Shown: one piece after another, positions 1 through 7,110 of the stretch
Numbering within the stretch: the first letter of the stretch is position 1
Layout: every line of letters begins with the position of its first letter
DNA from: an uncultured Lachnospiraceae bacterium
GTDB taxonomy: Bacteria; Bacillota; Clostridia; Lachnospirales; Lachnospiraceae
DNA length: 21,222 nucleotides
Assembly (NCBI GenBank): GCA_947628025.1
Contig: CANQYH010000018.1
Coordinates: forward strand, 1-21,222
Direction: 5' to 3'
The notes under the pieces: model-generated
The model's database searches: none
What the model was told of the DNA's origin: nothing
The model's input: the letters and a program-made list of their open reading frames with translations, nothing else
Made by a program: the position numbers and the translations under genes

Positions 1-909
1 TATATACCGTGCAGACCCATCCGTATCCTCAGGGAGTTTACGAGATACCGGTATAAGCTGACCTCCTGCAGAAGCAGCGAGAAGAATCGATTTCAGAATG
101 CGCTTACCGTCTGTAACGTCGCATTGGACTCGGTCGTTTCCGATATCTTTGGGAAATCAGCCACCTCTGTAATCGATTACCTCCTTGGACACTCCTCTGA
201 TTCCATCAAACACGAAGAAATCGTCTCCAGACTGCTCCGTTCGCTCAAGAAAAAGTCTGAGAGTGTCATCGAGTCCATTGAGGGTTATCAGATGACTGAT
301 CCCCAAAAATACCGTATGCGTCTCATCCACGCACATATGGATTATATCACATCTGCGATAAATGATATAGACTCTATGATCGATTCTCTGGTGGAACCTT
401 ACGAAAATGCTGTCCAGTTACTCTGTACCATCCCCGGCATTGACCGCAACAGTGCGGTTACTGTCATTTCCGAGATTGGTACCGACATGTCACAGTTCTC
501 TAATTCAAAGCGTTTATGCTGCTGGGCCGGCCTGACTCCCGGCAATAATGAGTCAGCTGGTAAGAAGAAATCTGTCCGGATCACACGTGCCGGTGTCTAC
601 CTCAAACCTGCATTGGTGCAAGTTGCCCATGCAGCCGTGAAATCCAACAAGTCTCCTTACTACAAGGCCAAATATGAACGCATCATGAAACGCCGCGGCA
701 AGAAGCGTGCCATCATTGCGATCGCCCGGATGATCCTCACTGCCATCTACCAGATGCTGTCTACTGGGGAGGCATGGAATCCGACCGATCTTTACAAGAT
801 TGATATGCCTGAACCCTTGAAAAAGAAACAGAAAGAAAAGGCAGTCAAACAGGCTATGAAACTTTTAATTGCAGAGGGGCTTATTGAACAGCCCTTGCTT
901 GTTTCTTAG
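1..909 (+). CDS. IS110-family transposase, 5' end outside window
   Basis: The frame is open from base 1, so the gene starts upstream and about 302 C-terminal residues are visible. The segment from about 405 to 770 matches the C-terminal IS116/IS110/IS902 transposase domain: LLCTIPGIDRNSA, then CWAGLTPGNNESAGKK with the serine-bearing motif of the family, then a basic helical tail. The N-terminal DEDD RuvC-like nuclease domain should lie mostly outside the window. IS110 enzymes are known to move circular elements without classical terminal inverted repeats and, in studied members, use an element-encoded bridge RNA. No frameshift is seen, so the visible part looks intact. The first ATG-like start near 124 (TTG) is an internal codon, not the real start. 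Family assignment is confident; the subgroup (IS110 or IS1111) is not decided. Confidence 0.9.
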   Translation, partial: YIPCRPIRILREFTRYRYKLTSCRSSEKNRFQNALTVCNVALDSVVSDIFGKSATSVIDYLLGHSSDSIKHEEIVSRLLRSLKKKSESVIESIEGYQMTDPQKYRMRLIHAHMDYITSAINDIDSMIDSLVEPYENAVQLLCTIPGIDRNSAVTVISEIGTDMSQFSNSKRLCCWAGLTPGNNESAGKKKSVRITRAGVYLKPALVQVAHAAVKSNKSPYYKAKYERIMKRRGKKRAIIAIARMILTAIYQMLSTGEAWNPTDLYKIDMPEPLKKKQKEKAVKQAMKLLIAEGLIEQPLLVS

Positions 910-1436
910 CTTATCTCTATAAAATCAACCTTGTCTCAAAAGGCTATTTTTCAATAGCTTGTCTTAGTGCGCCATTTTACGGCCTTCCTCTACTTTCTTT
1001 CACACTACTTTCCTTTCGAATTACCCCGAATGGTCTTTCTGAACTGTTTTTCAGATTGCCCGATCGATCCGCTCAGAACGTCCCGCTAACCGCTCCGGGT
1101 CGTTTCCCGCATTCTCTTCTCAGTCCGTTCTGCGGATCACCGTCCCCGCGGCTGTTCTTCGGACCTTTCGGATCCTGTCTTTACAGAAACGCCAAAACTC
1201 TCTCAGAACACAGACAAAGGCCCCACTCCCTTTCTTCCCCATCTCGTCCTCTTGCGTAAAAAGTGAAACTCCGGTGAAACACCGCTTTGGAATATAGAAA
1301 TTCCTGAAATCCGCCGGGAACGATTCCCGGCACGATTTGTAATTATAGTATAGAGCCTACCCCCGTCCCGGTCAAGCATTTTCTTAAAGTCATAATATTC
1401 GTACTATTCTCAGGATTCCACCCGCTTTTACCCGCA
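910..1436. other. Gene-free flank downstream of the IS110 transposase
   Basis: No convincing coding region is seen on either strand; the short frames here have no family resemblance or ribosome binding site. It must contain the right end of the IS110 element, but such ends lack inverted repeats and the boundary cannot be placed by eye. A small hairpin, GCTAT/ATAGC with an AT-rich loop, lies at about 944-960. A perfect 8-bp stem with a 3-nt loop (GCCGGGAA/TTCCCGGC) is at 1313-1331, flanked by AAATC/GATTT that can extend it. A strong minus-strand promoter match follows at 1347-1375. Confidence 0.5.
1347..1375 (-). promoter_or_regulatory. Sigma-A-type promoter reading leftward, target unknown
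   Basis: On the minus strand TTGACC (1370-1375) and TATACT (1347-1352) are separated by exactly 17 bp. Transcription would begin near 1340, enter the hairpin at 1313-1331 at once, then a second stem CGGTG/CACCG (about 1272-1284), and reach a T5 run at 1258-1262. No minus-strand gene lies downstream. It could drive a short RNA of about 80 nt or be a relic of a gene lost by rearrangement. The spacer resembles that of the promoter at 8174-8202. Confidence 0.4.
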
Positions 1437-1667
1437 GCCGCCGCAATCAATCTATTTGTTAAAGCAGTTTTGCGTGAGAATCGTATCCCGTTTGAGATTA
1501 CGCAGACTCCCGATCCGTTCTTTTCAGAAACCAACCTGGCCTACGTGAAAAAATCCGTTCAGGAATTAAAAGACGGAAAAGGCACCTCTCATGAACTGAT
1601 CGAGGAAGCTCCGCCATTTTCCCAACAGCCTAATGCTCTTTCCGGATGTCCAGCGACACGCGCCTGA
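1437..1667 (+). pseudogene. RelB/DinJ-type antitoxin remnant, N-terminus missing
   Basis: From about 1443 the frame reads AINLFVKAVLRENRIPFEIT followed by DPFFSETNLA and a lysine-rich helix ending GTSHELIEE. This is the typical C-terminal two-thirds of RelB/DinJ antitoxins of type II toxin-antitoxin systems. The N-terminal ribbon-helix-helix DNA-binding strand is absent: the residues before AINLF are unrelated and no ATG with a ribosome binding site precedes them (a TTG at 1470 is the only start-like codon). After HELIEE the frame runs on through unrelated residues into the 3' end of the convergent mscS gene, so the 3' boundary is probably scrambled too. No RelE/YafQ-like toxin is found next to it. 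I read this as a dead fragment, perhaps broken by the neighbouring IS activity. Confidence 0.7.
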
Positions 1668-2544
1668 CAGGGATCTCGATCCCGGCCTCGTCGTAGGCGT
1701 ATTTCAGTTCTTCGGTCATGGCCCACTTCGTCGGCCAGTAGTTCTCTTTTGCGATCCAGCCCCTGCCGACCACGGTGATGCCGCTCTCCCCCAGCTCGTC
1801 GATAAACGTCACGATCTCTTCATCATGGAGAATATTCGGATTTTCCTCAAACAAACGGCGCAATATGTCCTTGGCCCGGCGCAGGTCCGCCTCATAGGCG
1901 ACGCTGACCCGGATCTCCAGACGCCGCTTGTCCTCCGCCGTCACATTGATGATCCTGGCGTTGGCTACCAGGCCGTTCGGCAATATGATCTGCCGGTTGT
2001 CGATGGTCTTCAGCGTCGTATAGAAAAGCCCCGTCTCGGCGACGATCCCCTCCGACGTATCGCAGACGATATAATCGCCCGCCCGAAACGGTTTCAGCGC
2101 CATAATGATCACGCCGCCGGCAAAATTGCCCAGGAAATCCTGCATCGACAGGCTGACCGCCAGTCCCGCGGAGCCCAGCAGCGCGATGATAGACGCGGAG
2201 CTGACGCCCAGCTTCTCCAGCGCGATGAAAGCGCTGATGCCGCAGACTCCCGCGTAAACCACGGCCGTAAGGAACGAGTGCAGCAGGCTGTCCATGTGCA
2301 TCTTCGTGAATGTCCGGTTCAGCATGTTCCGCAGGAATTTCGCGATGCGGACCCCGATGAACATGACCACCGCGGCTTTCAGCACATTGATCCCCAGGTC
2401 CATCAGGGCCGGCAGCGCGCTCTCCGCGGTCCGGCTGAGAACGCCCGCCCCCGCCGTCAGACTAAAAATTCCCGCAGTCCGTCCGCATCTTGCCGTCAGA
2501 CCGAGCCCCAGCGCTGCTCCCGCCGCCGTCATCCAAACCGTCAT
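1630..2544 (-). CDS. MscS-family mechanosensitive ion channel
   Basis: A 304-residue small-conductance mechanosensitive channel of the inner membrane, which in this family opens under membrane tension to release solutes on osmotic downshock. Hydrophobic segments cover about residues 5-30, 48-70 and 90-110. The pore helix region (about 113-145) carries the Gly/Ala-rich SAGLAVSLSMQDFLGNFAGG pattern, followed by the beta domain with KPFRAGDYI and the LPNGLVANARIINV motif, then the alpha/beta vestibule. I start at 2544, not at the upstream ATG at 2577, because AGGAGG sits 8 nt before 2544 and the extra residues are hydrophilic and unlike the family. It lies 73 nt behind the DUF3810 gene and is probably co-transcribed with it. 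The 3' end overlaps the dead antitoxin frame. Confidence 0.9.
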   Translation of the reverse strand: MTVWMTAAGAALGLGLTARCGRTAGIFSLTAGAGVLSRTAESALPALMDLGINVLKAAVVMFIGVRIAKFLRNMLNRTFTKMHMDSLLHSFLTAVVYAGVCGISAFIALEKLGVSSASIIALLGSAGLAVSLSMQDFLGNFAGGVIIMALKPFRAGDYIVCDTSEGIVAETGLFYTTLKTIDNRQIILPNGLVANARIINVTAEDKRRLEIRVSVAYEADLRRAKDILRRLFEENPNILHDEEIVTFIDELGESGITVVGRGWIAKENYWPTKWAMTEELKYAYDEAGIEIPVRRVSLDIRKEH

Positions 2545-2617
2545 TTCTCCATCCTCCTGCTTTCCTGTCCCGTCCACGCCGGGAACCTTTGATATCCCGG
2601 CTCTGCCGTTTCCGGAC

Positions 2618-3739
2618 TTACCTATAATACGCCAGCATCAGGTCCACCATGCGCCCGTAGCTTTTCACGCCCTCCTGCTGGCTGTTGATCTTCAGATATG
2701 TATCGTTGACTTTCGTAGCGGCCTCGGCCACCTTGCCGTCGTACCGCCTCCAGAACGCATTGTTCGCCTGCAGGTCCTCGATGGACCGGGCGTTTAACTG
2801 CCCGTAAAGCCGGCTGTACGTCTCTATATCCTGGGCGGCCAGGGCATTCCCGGCGTAGACCCAGCCGGTCAGATAACCGCTGTATCGGAAATAGGGGCTG
2901 TCCGAACCGATACAGGCCAGATATCCGATAAAATTGGCCTCGTCCTCCCGCATGAAGCCCCGCAGATGCGACAGTTCATGGCAGATCGTATGCGGAATGT
3001 CGTAATCGGTCATCTCCCGGTTGTAATTGGCCTCCACCGTAAACGGGGAATAGATCCCGCTCAGCTGCTGCACCGACAGAATCCAGGACACGCGCAGCCC
3101 TTTCGGCCGGGGATAATGCCCCGCCAGCTGCGGATACTGTTCCGCCAGCTTGTCCATGGCCCGCTGCCCGTCCTTCTCCCAGGAGGAGCTGTAAGGCGTC
3201 GTATCCACGGTCTCATTGACCATCTGCGTCAGGTACTCGCACAGCGCGCGCAGCTCGTCCACGGACGAGTCCCGGACCTCCAGGTTCAGATAGCTGGAAA
3301 ACGGTCTCCGGTAATAATTGACGCCGCAGCAGGCCGTATAGAGGAACGCCAACAGTCCCGCAAACAGAAAGAGTCCTGAAAACGCGCCCGCCGCCATCCG
3401 CCGCAGGGAAACTCTCTCCCCGGTCCCGCGCCGGGCGCGCCAGATCTTCCGGATCCGGCTCACGATATACCAGACCAGCCACAATATCCCCAGATACAGG
3501 ACAATCTCCGACACAGAAAACGGGAAAAGCCCGCAAACCCGGCCGTAGATCCCCACGATCCAGGGATATACCGCCGTCGCGTACCATTCGCCGAAGCCGC
3601 TGACCCGCCTGGCCGTGACCTGCAAGATCCCGGCCGCCATAAGGAGTACGGCCCCGGCCAGCACCCTGCGGCCCGCCGTACCGCCGGTGATCCCGGCCAC
3701 GCCGCGCGTATTCTTTTCTCTTCCGTGAGCTTTGTCCAT
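2618..3739 (-). CDS. DUF3810-family membrane protein with HExxH motif
   Basis: 373 residues. The N-terminal third has three hydrophobic segments (about 24-43, 75-96, 117-138), then a large domain. At residues 254-258 it reads HELSH within TICHELSHLRGF, followed by DEANF with a glutamate at 267, the arrangement expected of a gluzincin-type zinc metallopeptidase (HExxH then a downstream Glu). This matches the DUF3810 family, common in Clostridia and of unknown substrate. The start is supported by AGGAAG 5 nt upstream. It is the first gene of a likely two-gene unit with mscS. Peptidase activity is inferred from the motif only. Confidence 0.85.
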   Translation of the reverse strand: MDKAHGREKNTRGVAGITGGTAGRRVLAGAVLLMAAGILQVTARRVSGFGEWYATAVYPWIVGIYGRVCGLFPFSVSEIVLYLGILWLVWYIVSRIRKIWRARRGTGERVSLRRMAAGAFSGLFLFAGLLAFLYTACCGVNYYRRPFSSYLNLEVRDSSVDELRALCEYLTQMVNETVDTTPYSSSWEKDGQRAMDKLAEQYPQLAGHYPRPKGLRVSWILSVQQLSGIYSPFTVEANYNREMTDYDIPHTICHELSHLRGFMREDEANFIGYLACIGSDSPYFRYSGYLTGWVYAGNALAAQDIETYSRLYGQLNARSIEDLQANNAFWRRYDGKVAEAATKVNDTYLKINSQQEGVKSYGRMVDLMLAYYR

Positions 3740-3786
3740 ATCCGCTTCCTGTCCCTTTAAATAGAATATCTGTAAGATTTTCTTCT

Positions 3787-3795
3787 ATTCTACCA
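3787..3795 (-). promoter_or_regulatory. Possible extended -10 promoter for the DUF3810-mscS unit
   Basis: The minus strand reads TGGTAGAAT, an extended -10 element (TGn plus TAGAAT), about 48 nt before the DUF3810 start. No good -35 is seen 16-18 bp upstream. Confidence 0.35.
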
Positions 3796-4083
3796 CAACA
3801 TGGGCCCGGATACATATAAATTTTTTCTTACTATTGTTTTTCTGACGCCCGAAAATGCCGGGCGCCTCTGCTGTCTTGCCTTTCAATATTTTTCCGCGCC
3901 TTTTACGCCGGCGGACAGATCTCATCCCTCCTATTTTTCATGGAACTCCGTTTCCCTGAAGAGACCGGGATGGACGGGGGTTTTATATGAGACCGACATA
4001 GAAAAGGGGATAGGGAAAAATGACTGCCGCCCCTGAGAATGGGGTCCAATGGGGCAGACGCAGGCGGCCGGCGGCAATATTCA

Positions 4084-4229
4084 GCAATTTCTTGGATGCG
4101 GGATTTTGGGATGTGGAATTTGGGAACGCGGAATTTTGAATGTGGGATTTTGGATGCAAGATTTCGGAACGCGGAATTTCGGAACGCGGAGTTTTGAATG
4201 CGGGATTGCGGTATGCAAGATTTCGGGAT
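4084..4229. repeat. Degenerate tandem repeat, unit 14-15 bp, about 10 copies
   Basis: Ten consecutive units begin at 4084, 4098, 4113, 4128, 4142, 4156, 4171, 4186, 4200 and 4215. Typical units are GCGGAATTTCGGAAC and GCGGGATTTTGGGAT, that is G-C/T-G/A-G/A-R-A-T-T-T-Y-G-G followed by AAC or GAT. Unit length alternates between 14 and 15 bp, so it does not keep a reading frame. Part of the gene-free stretch 3740-4482; translated on the plus strand it gives a pentapeptide-like pattern, but with no ribosome binding site. Confidence 0.8.
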
Positions 4230-4242
4230 ACAGGATCACGAC

Positions 4243-4432
4243 CACCAAATATGCGCGACCCCGCGGACAAAAAAATAAGATAACGGTCTGGAACGGGAAT
4301 AATCTGTTCCCCATCAAACATGCGCAGCCCCGCGGACAAAAAAGGATAGCGGTCTGGAACAGGAATGACCTGTTCCCCATCAAATATACGCGGCCCCCGG
4401 ACACAAAAATTTCCAGAACGGTCTGGCTGTGA
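4243..4432. repeat. Three tandem copies of a 66-69 bp repeat carrying a hairpin
   Basis: Copies start at 4243 (69 bp), 4312 (66 bp) and 4378 (about 55 bp, shortened). Each begins C-A-C/T-C-A-A-A, then a GCGC...CCGCGGACA core, an A-rich tract and AACGGTCTGG. Copies 1 and 2 continue with a stem-loop: in copy 2 GGAACAGG (4356-4363) pairs perfectly with CCTGTTCC (4369-4376); copy 1 keeps the stem with G-U changes. Read on the minus strand, each copy has a hairpin followed by a T5-T7 run, resembling serial terminators behind the gene at 4483. Confidence 0.8.
4403..4426 (-). terminator. Likely terminator of the secreted protein gene
   Basis: On the minus strand CCAGA-CCGT-TCTGG (4413-4426) is followed by AAATTTTTGT. 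The stem is only 5 bp, but it sits 57 nt after the stop codon of the gene ending at 4483, and two further hairpin/T-run units lie beyond it in the tandem repeat. Confidence 0.45.
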
Positions 4433-4482
4433 ATATTTTGTGCCTGTGGGAGCCGCGAACGCAATGTGCGGGGGAATACCTG

Positions 4483-5253
4483 CTATTTTACTACGATACT
4501 ATTCACCCATGCCTTAGTATTCTTATCCAATACGTATCCTGTCGAAGCATAGCCGGGCACGCCGAGCTGATAGAGAATCTCCTCCGCCTGCTCCACGGGT
4601 ATGTTCAGGGCTTCCAGATCGTCCTCCGTCATGCCTCCAAGGGCGTAAAAGATGCTGATATTTACGATGTCATGATTCTCCAGGGTCACGTCTTTCTTTC
4701 CATTGTACCGTTGTCTCTGCTCAATCTGATCATACCAATACTGCTTTGTTCGTGAAATATCACTCTGAATATTGTTCGTAACATAACTAAACACAATTCC
4801 CAGACGGTCTTCTATCATCTTCTGAGCGTCAGCCCATTTCATGCTGCTGGAATCATAATTATCAACATCGTAGTGCATCCCAAAAATATTCTCAAACATA
4901 TTCTTCGAATCGTCCCACACTTTCGCAGTCGAATCGCTCGCGGACGCCTGTACCTGGTACTGTGGGCGGGTCTGCACCACGCCGTTCACAGTCCACGCTC
5001 CGCTGGCGTTCACGTCGGAGCCGTCGATGGTCGTACCGGTCACCAGATAGCCGTGGCCGTTGAAATAGAAGCACTCCGCATTGCCGTCCCCGTCCCCATC
5101 GATCCATTTCCAGCTGCTGACCGGGTAGGTCCCGTCGTCATTCTGATACCAGAAGCCTGTGGTATCGCTCTTCCAGGTCCCCGCCAGCGCGGTCGAGCTC
5201 ATAGCCAGGGCAGCCGCCGCGGCGATCATTGCCGCACATAATTGTTTCTTCAT
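4483..5253 (-). CDS. Secreted cell-wall-binding-repeat protein, unknown function
   Basis: 256 residues. A signal peptide is clear: MKKQ, a long Ala/Met-rich hydrophobic core, and cleavage after ALA at about residue 24. Residues 26-95 form wall-binding (glucan/choline-binding-like) repeats with GFWYQNDDGTYP, SSWKWIDGDGDG and CFYFNGHGYL, ending GAWTVNGVVQ. Residues 100-256 are a mostly helical domain I do not recognise (contains EDRLGIVFSYV and a Trp-Tyr-rich segment); it has no visible catalytic motif. I start at 5253 because GAGG lies 6 nt upstream and the signal peptide begins there. The frame is open further upstream, but that part is the structured leader. The leader and promoter are nearly the same as those before dynamin A, implying shared control. 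Confidence 0.85.
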   Translation of the reverse strand: MKKQLCAAMIAAAAALAMSSTALAGTWKSDTTGFWYQNDDGTYPVSSWKWIDGDGDGNAECFYFNGHGYLVTGTTIDGSDVNASGAWTVNGVVQTRPQYQVQASASDSTAKVWDDSKNMFENIFGMHYDVDNYDSSSMKWADAQKMIEDRLGIVFSYVTNNIQSDISRTKQYWYDQIEQRQRYNGKKDVTLENHDIVNISIFYALGGMTEDDLEALNIPVEQAEEILYQLGVPGYASTGYVLDKNTKAWVNSIVVK

Positions 5254-5392
5254 ACATTTCCTCTCTTTCTGCAGGTCTCTCCGCCTGCTGCGTTTTGTCA
5301 CGGAGCGGTACGGCCGGCAGCGCAGAAACGCACGCTGCCCCCCCAAAAACGTTCCGGTTTTTGAGGGGGCAGGTCGCCTGTCCTTGTTCTAC
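5254..5392 (-). ncRNA. Structured 5' leader RNA, copy A
   Basis: Predicted transcript start near 5392. On the minus strand there are three hairpins. P1 (5335-5372) has a 16-bp stem CTGCCCCC.../...GGGGGCAG with a CGGAAC loop and one G-U pair. P2 (5316-5339) is GGCAGCG/CGCTGCC with a 10-nt loop. P3 (5279-5305) is CTCCG/CGGAG with a 17-nt loop. The P2 loop contains UGCGUUU and the P3 loop contains AAACGCA, exactly complementary over 7 nt, which allows a kissing interaction. P3 ends about 25 nt before the start codon, close to the ribosome binding site. Copy B at 20367-20495 keeps all elements with compensatory changes (A5/U5 becomes A4/U4 in P1). No T-run follows P1, so it is not a simple terminator. 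I do not recognise the RNA class. Confidence 0.65.
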
Positions 5393-5398
5393 GTGACT

Positions 5399-5427
5399 AT
5401 CTTATCATATCAGCCTGGTTCCCGCAA
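5399..5427 (-). promoter_or_regulatory. Promoter of the secreted protein gene (copy A)
   Basis: Minus strand TTGCGG (5422-5427), 17-bp spacer, TAAGAT (5399-5404). The same hexamers and spacing occur at 20502-20530 while the spacer sequence differs, so the promoter hexamers are selectively conserved. Confidence 0.65.
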
Positions 5428-5724
5428 GCAGAAATTTCCGCTTGCCCGCTCCCGCTTTATGTGATACACTGAATCTGTCGGCAGGATGTCTGTGTCCTGC
5501 CCGTATCCGGTATCTGTTCGGGGATTCCCCGGTGGATTCCATTTTGATGTAACCGCAGTTTCGGCGGCAGTTTGTTTACCGGCCGCGGCATTTATGCAAA
5601 AGGGGGAAATATTTTTATGTGCAGAAAAAAGGAATCGCCGGCGGAGGTTCCGGCGAAACAGCCGGCCTGTCAAATGAACCGGCGGCCGACAGTAAAACGC
5701 CGGATACCGGCAGCGGGACCTTAA

Positions 5725-6147
5725 ACGACGGCAGTCAAATATCTCATTCCCTTTGACCTTTTCCGCAAAAAGCTTCATAATAGAACTATCGAAACGGAAC
5801 TGGAAGCGTGGCTGGGCTTCCTGGCGTTCGACGATCTGGAACGGATCTGGGAAATCAGCCATTTTGACCCGGTATTTGAGGAAATGTACCACGACCTGTC
5901 GGAATACCGGAGAGAAATTGAGGAGGTGCTGGGCGTGTTTTCGGAAGTATTATATGAAATGGACGTAGAGGCGGTAAAGTACCAGAGCAGCGAAGAAAAG
6001 AAGAGACTGCGGCAGGAAATCGCCGAGCAAAAACAGGAAATCATTATGCAGAAAAAGGAGAATGCCCGGCAGGCCGAGCGACTGTCTCTCCAGGCTGAGC
6101 AGATCGCCCAGCTAGAAGCAGAACTCAAGGCCCTCCGCCAATCGTAA
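5725..6147 (+). pseudogene. Rpn-type PD-(D/E)XK nuclease/transposase C-terminal remnant
   Basis: Open from a stop at 5722-5724 to the stop at 6147. It reads AVKYLIPFDLFRKKLHNRT, then ELEAWLGFLAFDDLERIWEI and a long charged coiled coil ending in LKALRQS. This is the C-terminal part of Rpn family recombination-promoting nuclease/putative transposase proteins; the N-terminal PD-(D/E)XK nuclease domain is missing. Just upstream in the same frame a 35-residue ORF (5617-5724) has AGGGGG before its ATG and a basic sequence; it may be the original N-terminus joined to the tail by an internal deletion and a stop, but that is weak. No usable start precedes the tail, and the ATG at 5884 lacks a good ribosome binding site. 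Probably inactive. Confidence 0.7.
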
Positions 6148-6251
6148 TCCTCCTCCAGGGCACGCTGATGCCCACTAAAACATATTCGTTTATTTTCCGC
6201 CCGCGTGAGCGAAAGAATGCAGCGCGTTGTTCTCATCGGCGCGAGACATAA

Positions 6252-6276
6252 AAAGCCGGCATTTCTCCGCGGCTTT
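6252..6276. terminator. Hairpin between Rpn remnant and lepB
   Basis: AAAGCCG (6252-6258) pairs with CGGCTTT (6270-6276) around an 11-nt loop. The minus strand continues as a T5 run, while the plus strand continues only CTTTGATCC, so it works better leftward. It may end plus-strand transcripts of the remnant or leftward antisense transcripts. Confidence 0.45.
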
Positions 6277-6358
6277 GATCCTCTCTTATATTAAATATAG
6301 CGTATTTTCCTGCCTTTCCGGCATATCTAAATTTTTTCTTACCTTTTTCAAAAACCCC

Positions 6359-6387
6359 TTGCAGAATCGAGGCAACTCATTTACACT
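6359..6387 (+). promoter_or_regulatory. Possible lepB promoter
   Basis: TTGCAG (6359-6364), 17-bp spacer and TACACT (6382-6387), 36 nt before the lepB ATG. Both hexamers are weak matches; spacing is ideal. Confidence 0.3.
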
Positions 6388-6423
6388 TAAAAGAACGGAA
6401 AGAAAGAAGGTTGCGATTGACAC

Positions 6424-7086
6424 ATGAAAGATAAAAACGCCCCCAGGGAAACGCCGCAGGAATCGCCTGACACAGAAGAAAATCGTATCGACTGGAAAGC
6501 AGAGATCATCAGCTGGATCCAGATCCTGGTCATAGCGGCGCTTGCCGCCTTTATATTGGATACATTTATCATCGCCAACAGCCGGATCCCCAGCGGCTCC
6601 ATGGAAAATACGATCATGACGAACGACCGGGTCATCGGCTCCCGGCTCTCGTACCGGTTCGGAGATCCCGAACGGGGAGACGTAGCGATCTTTATCTACG
6701 GTTACGAGTGCCGTGAATGTGAACTCTCCTATCAGGAGACGCCGGACGGGGTCTGCCCGCGATGCGGACGCTCCGACAGGCGCAACTCGAAGATCTATTA
6801 TGTCAAGCGCATCATCGGTCTCCCCGGCGATACCGTGGACATCCACGACGGCCATGTGTACTTAAACGGTTCCGACGAGCCTTACGACGAGCCTTACCTG
6901 AAAGAGGCTATGCTCACGCCCCAGGCCCTGCATTACGAAGTCCCGGAGGGCTGCTATCTGATGCTGGGCGATAACCGCAACTGGTCGGCGGACGCCAGGT
7001 TCTGGCAGTATACGTACATCCACAAAGAAAAGATCATCGCCAAAGTGCTGTTCCGCTATTTCCCGCGGATCGGCTGGATCAAATAA
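6424..7086 (+). CDS. lepB: Signal peptidase I with a CxxC...CxxC insertion
   Basis: 220 residues. Type I signal peptidase removes signal peptides from exported proteins on the outer face of the membrane. One N-terminal membrane helix (about 31-50) is followed by box B SRIPSGSMENT with catalytic Ser59, box D YYVKRIIGLPGD with catalytic Lys128, and box E LGDNRNWSADAR. Between the Ser and Lys boxes, residues 93-122 hold CREC (96-99) and CPRCG (111-115), a rubredoxin/zinc-ribbon-like knuckle I would not expect in a standard signal peptidase. AGAAGG precedes the ATG but at a long distance of about 13 nt; no better start is visible. It is monocistronic, with a strong terminator behind. The secreted neighbours would be natural substrates, though that is inference. 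Confidence 0.93.
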   Translation: MKDKNAPRETPQESPDTEENRIDWKAEIISWIQILVIAALAAFILDTFIIANSRIPSGSMENTIMTNDRVIGSRLSYRFGDPERGDVAIFIYGYECRECELSYQETPDGVCPRCGRSDRRNSKIYYVKRIIGLPGDTVDIHDGHVYLNGSDEPYDEPYLKEAMLTPQALHYEVPEGCYLMLGDNRNWSADARFWQYTYIHKEKIIAKVLFRYFPRIGWIK

Positions 7087-7110
7087 ACCGAACACGAATA
7101 TGAAAATTTG

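Noticed and set aside
1056..1259. Short plus-strand ORF of 67 codons
   Set aside because: Low-complexity Pro/Ser/Arg composition, no ribosome binding site and no recognisable family.
4049..4432. ORF across the repeat region with a pentapeptide-like pattern
   Set aside because: The pattern comes from the 14-15 bp repeats, whose length does not keep frame; no ribosome binding site, and the minus strand is equally open.
4084..4432. Possible CRISPR array
   Set aside because: Repeats are contiguous without unique spacers of constant length, units are degenerate, and no cas genes are present.
5254..5346. N-terminal extension of the secreted protein shared with an extension of dynamin A
   Set aside because: The similar peptides come from the duplicated leader RNA DNA, not from protein conservation; the signal peptide and ribosome binding site place the start at 5253, and GGAGGTG places dynamin A at 20223.
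5335..5372. P1 hairpin as a Rho-independent terminator
   Set aside because: A 16-bp stem is present, but no T-run follows on either strand.
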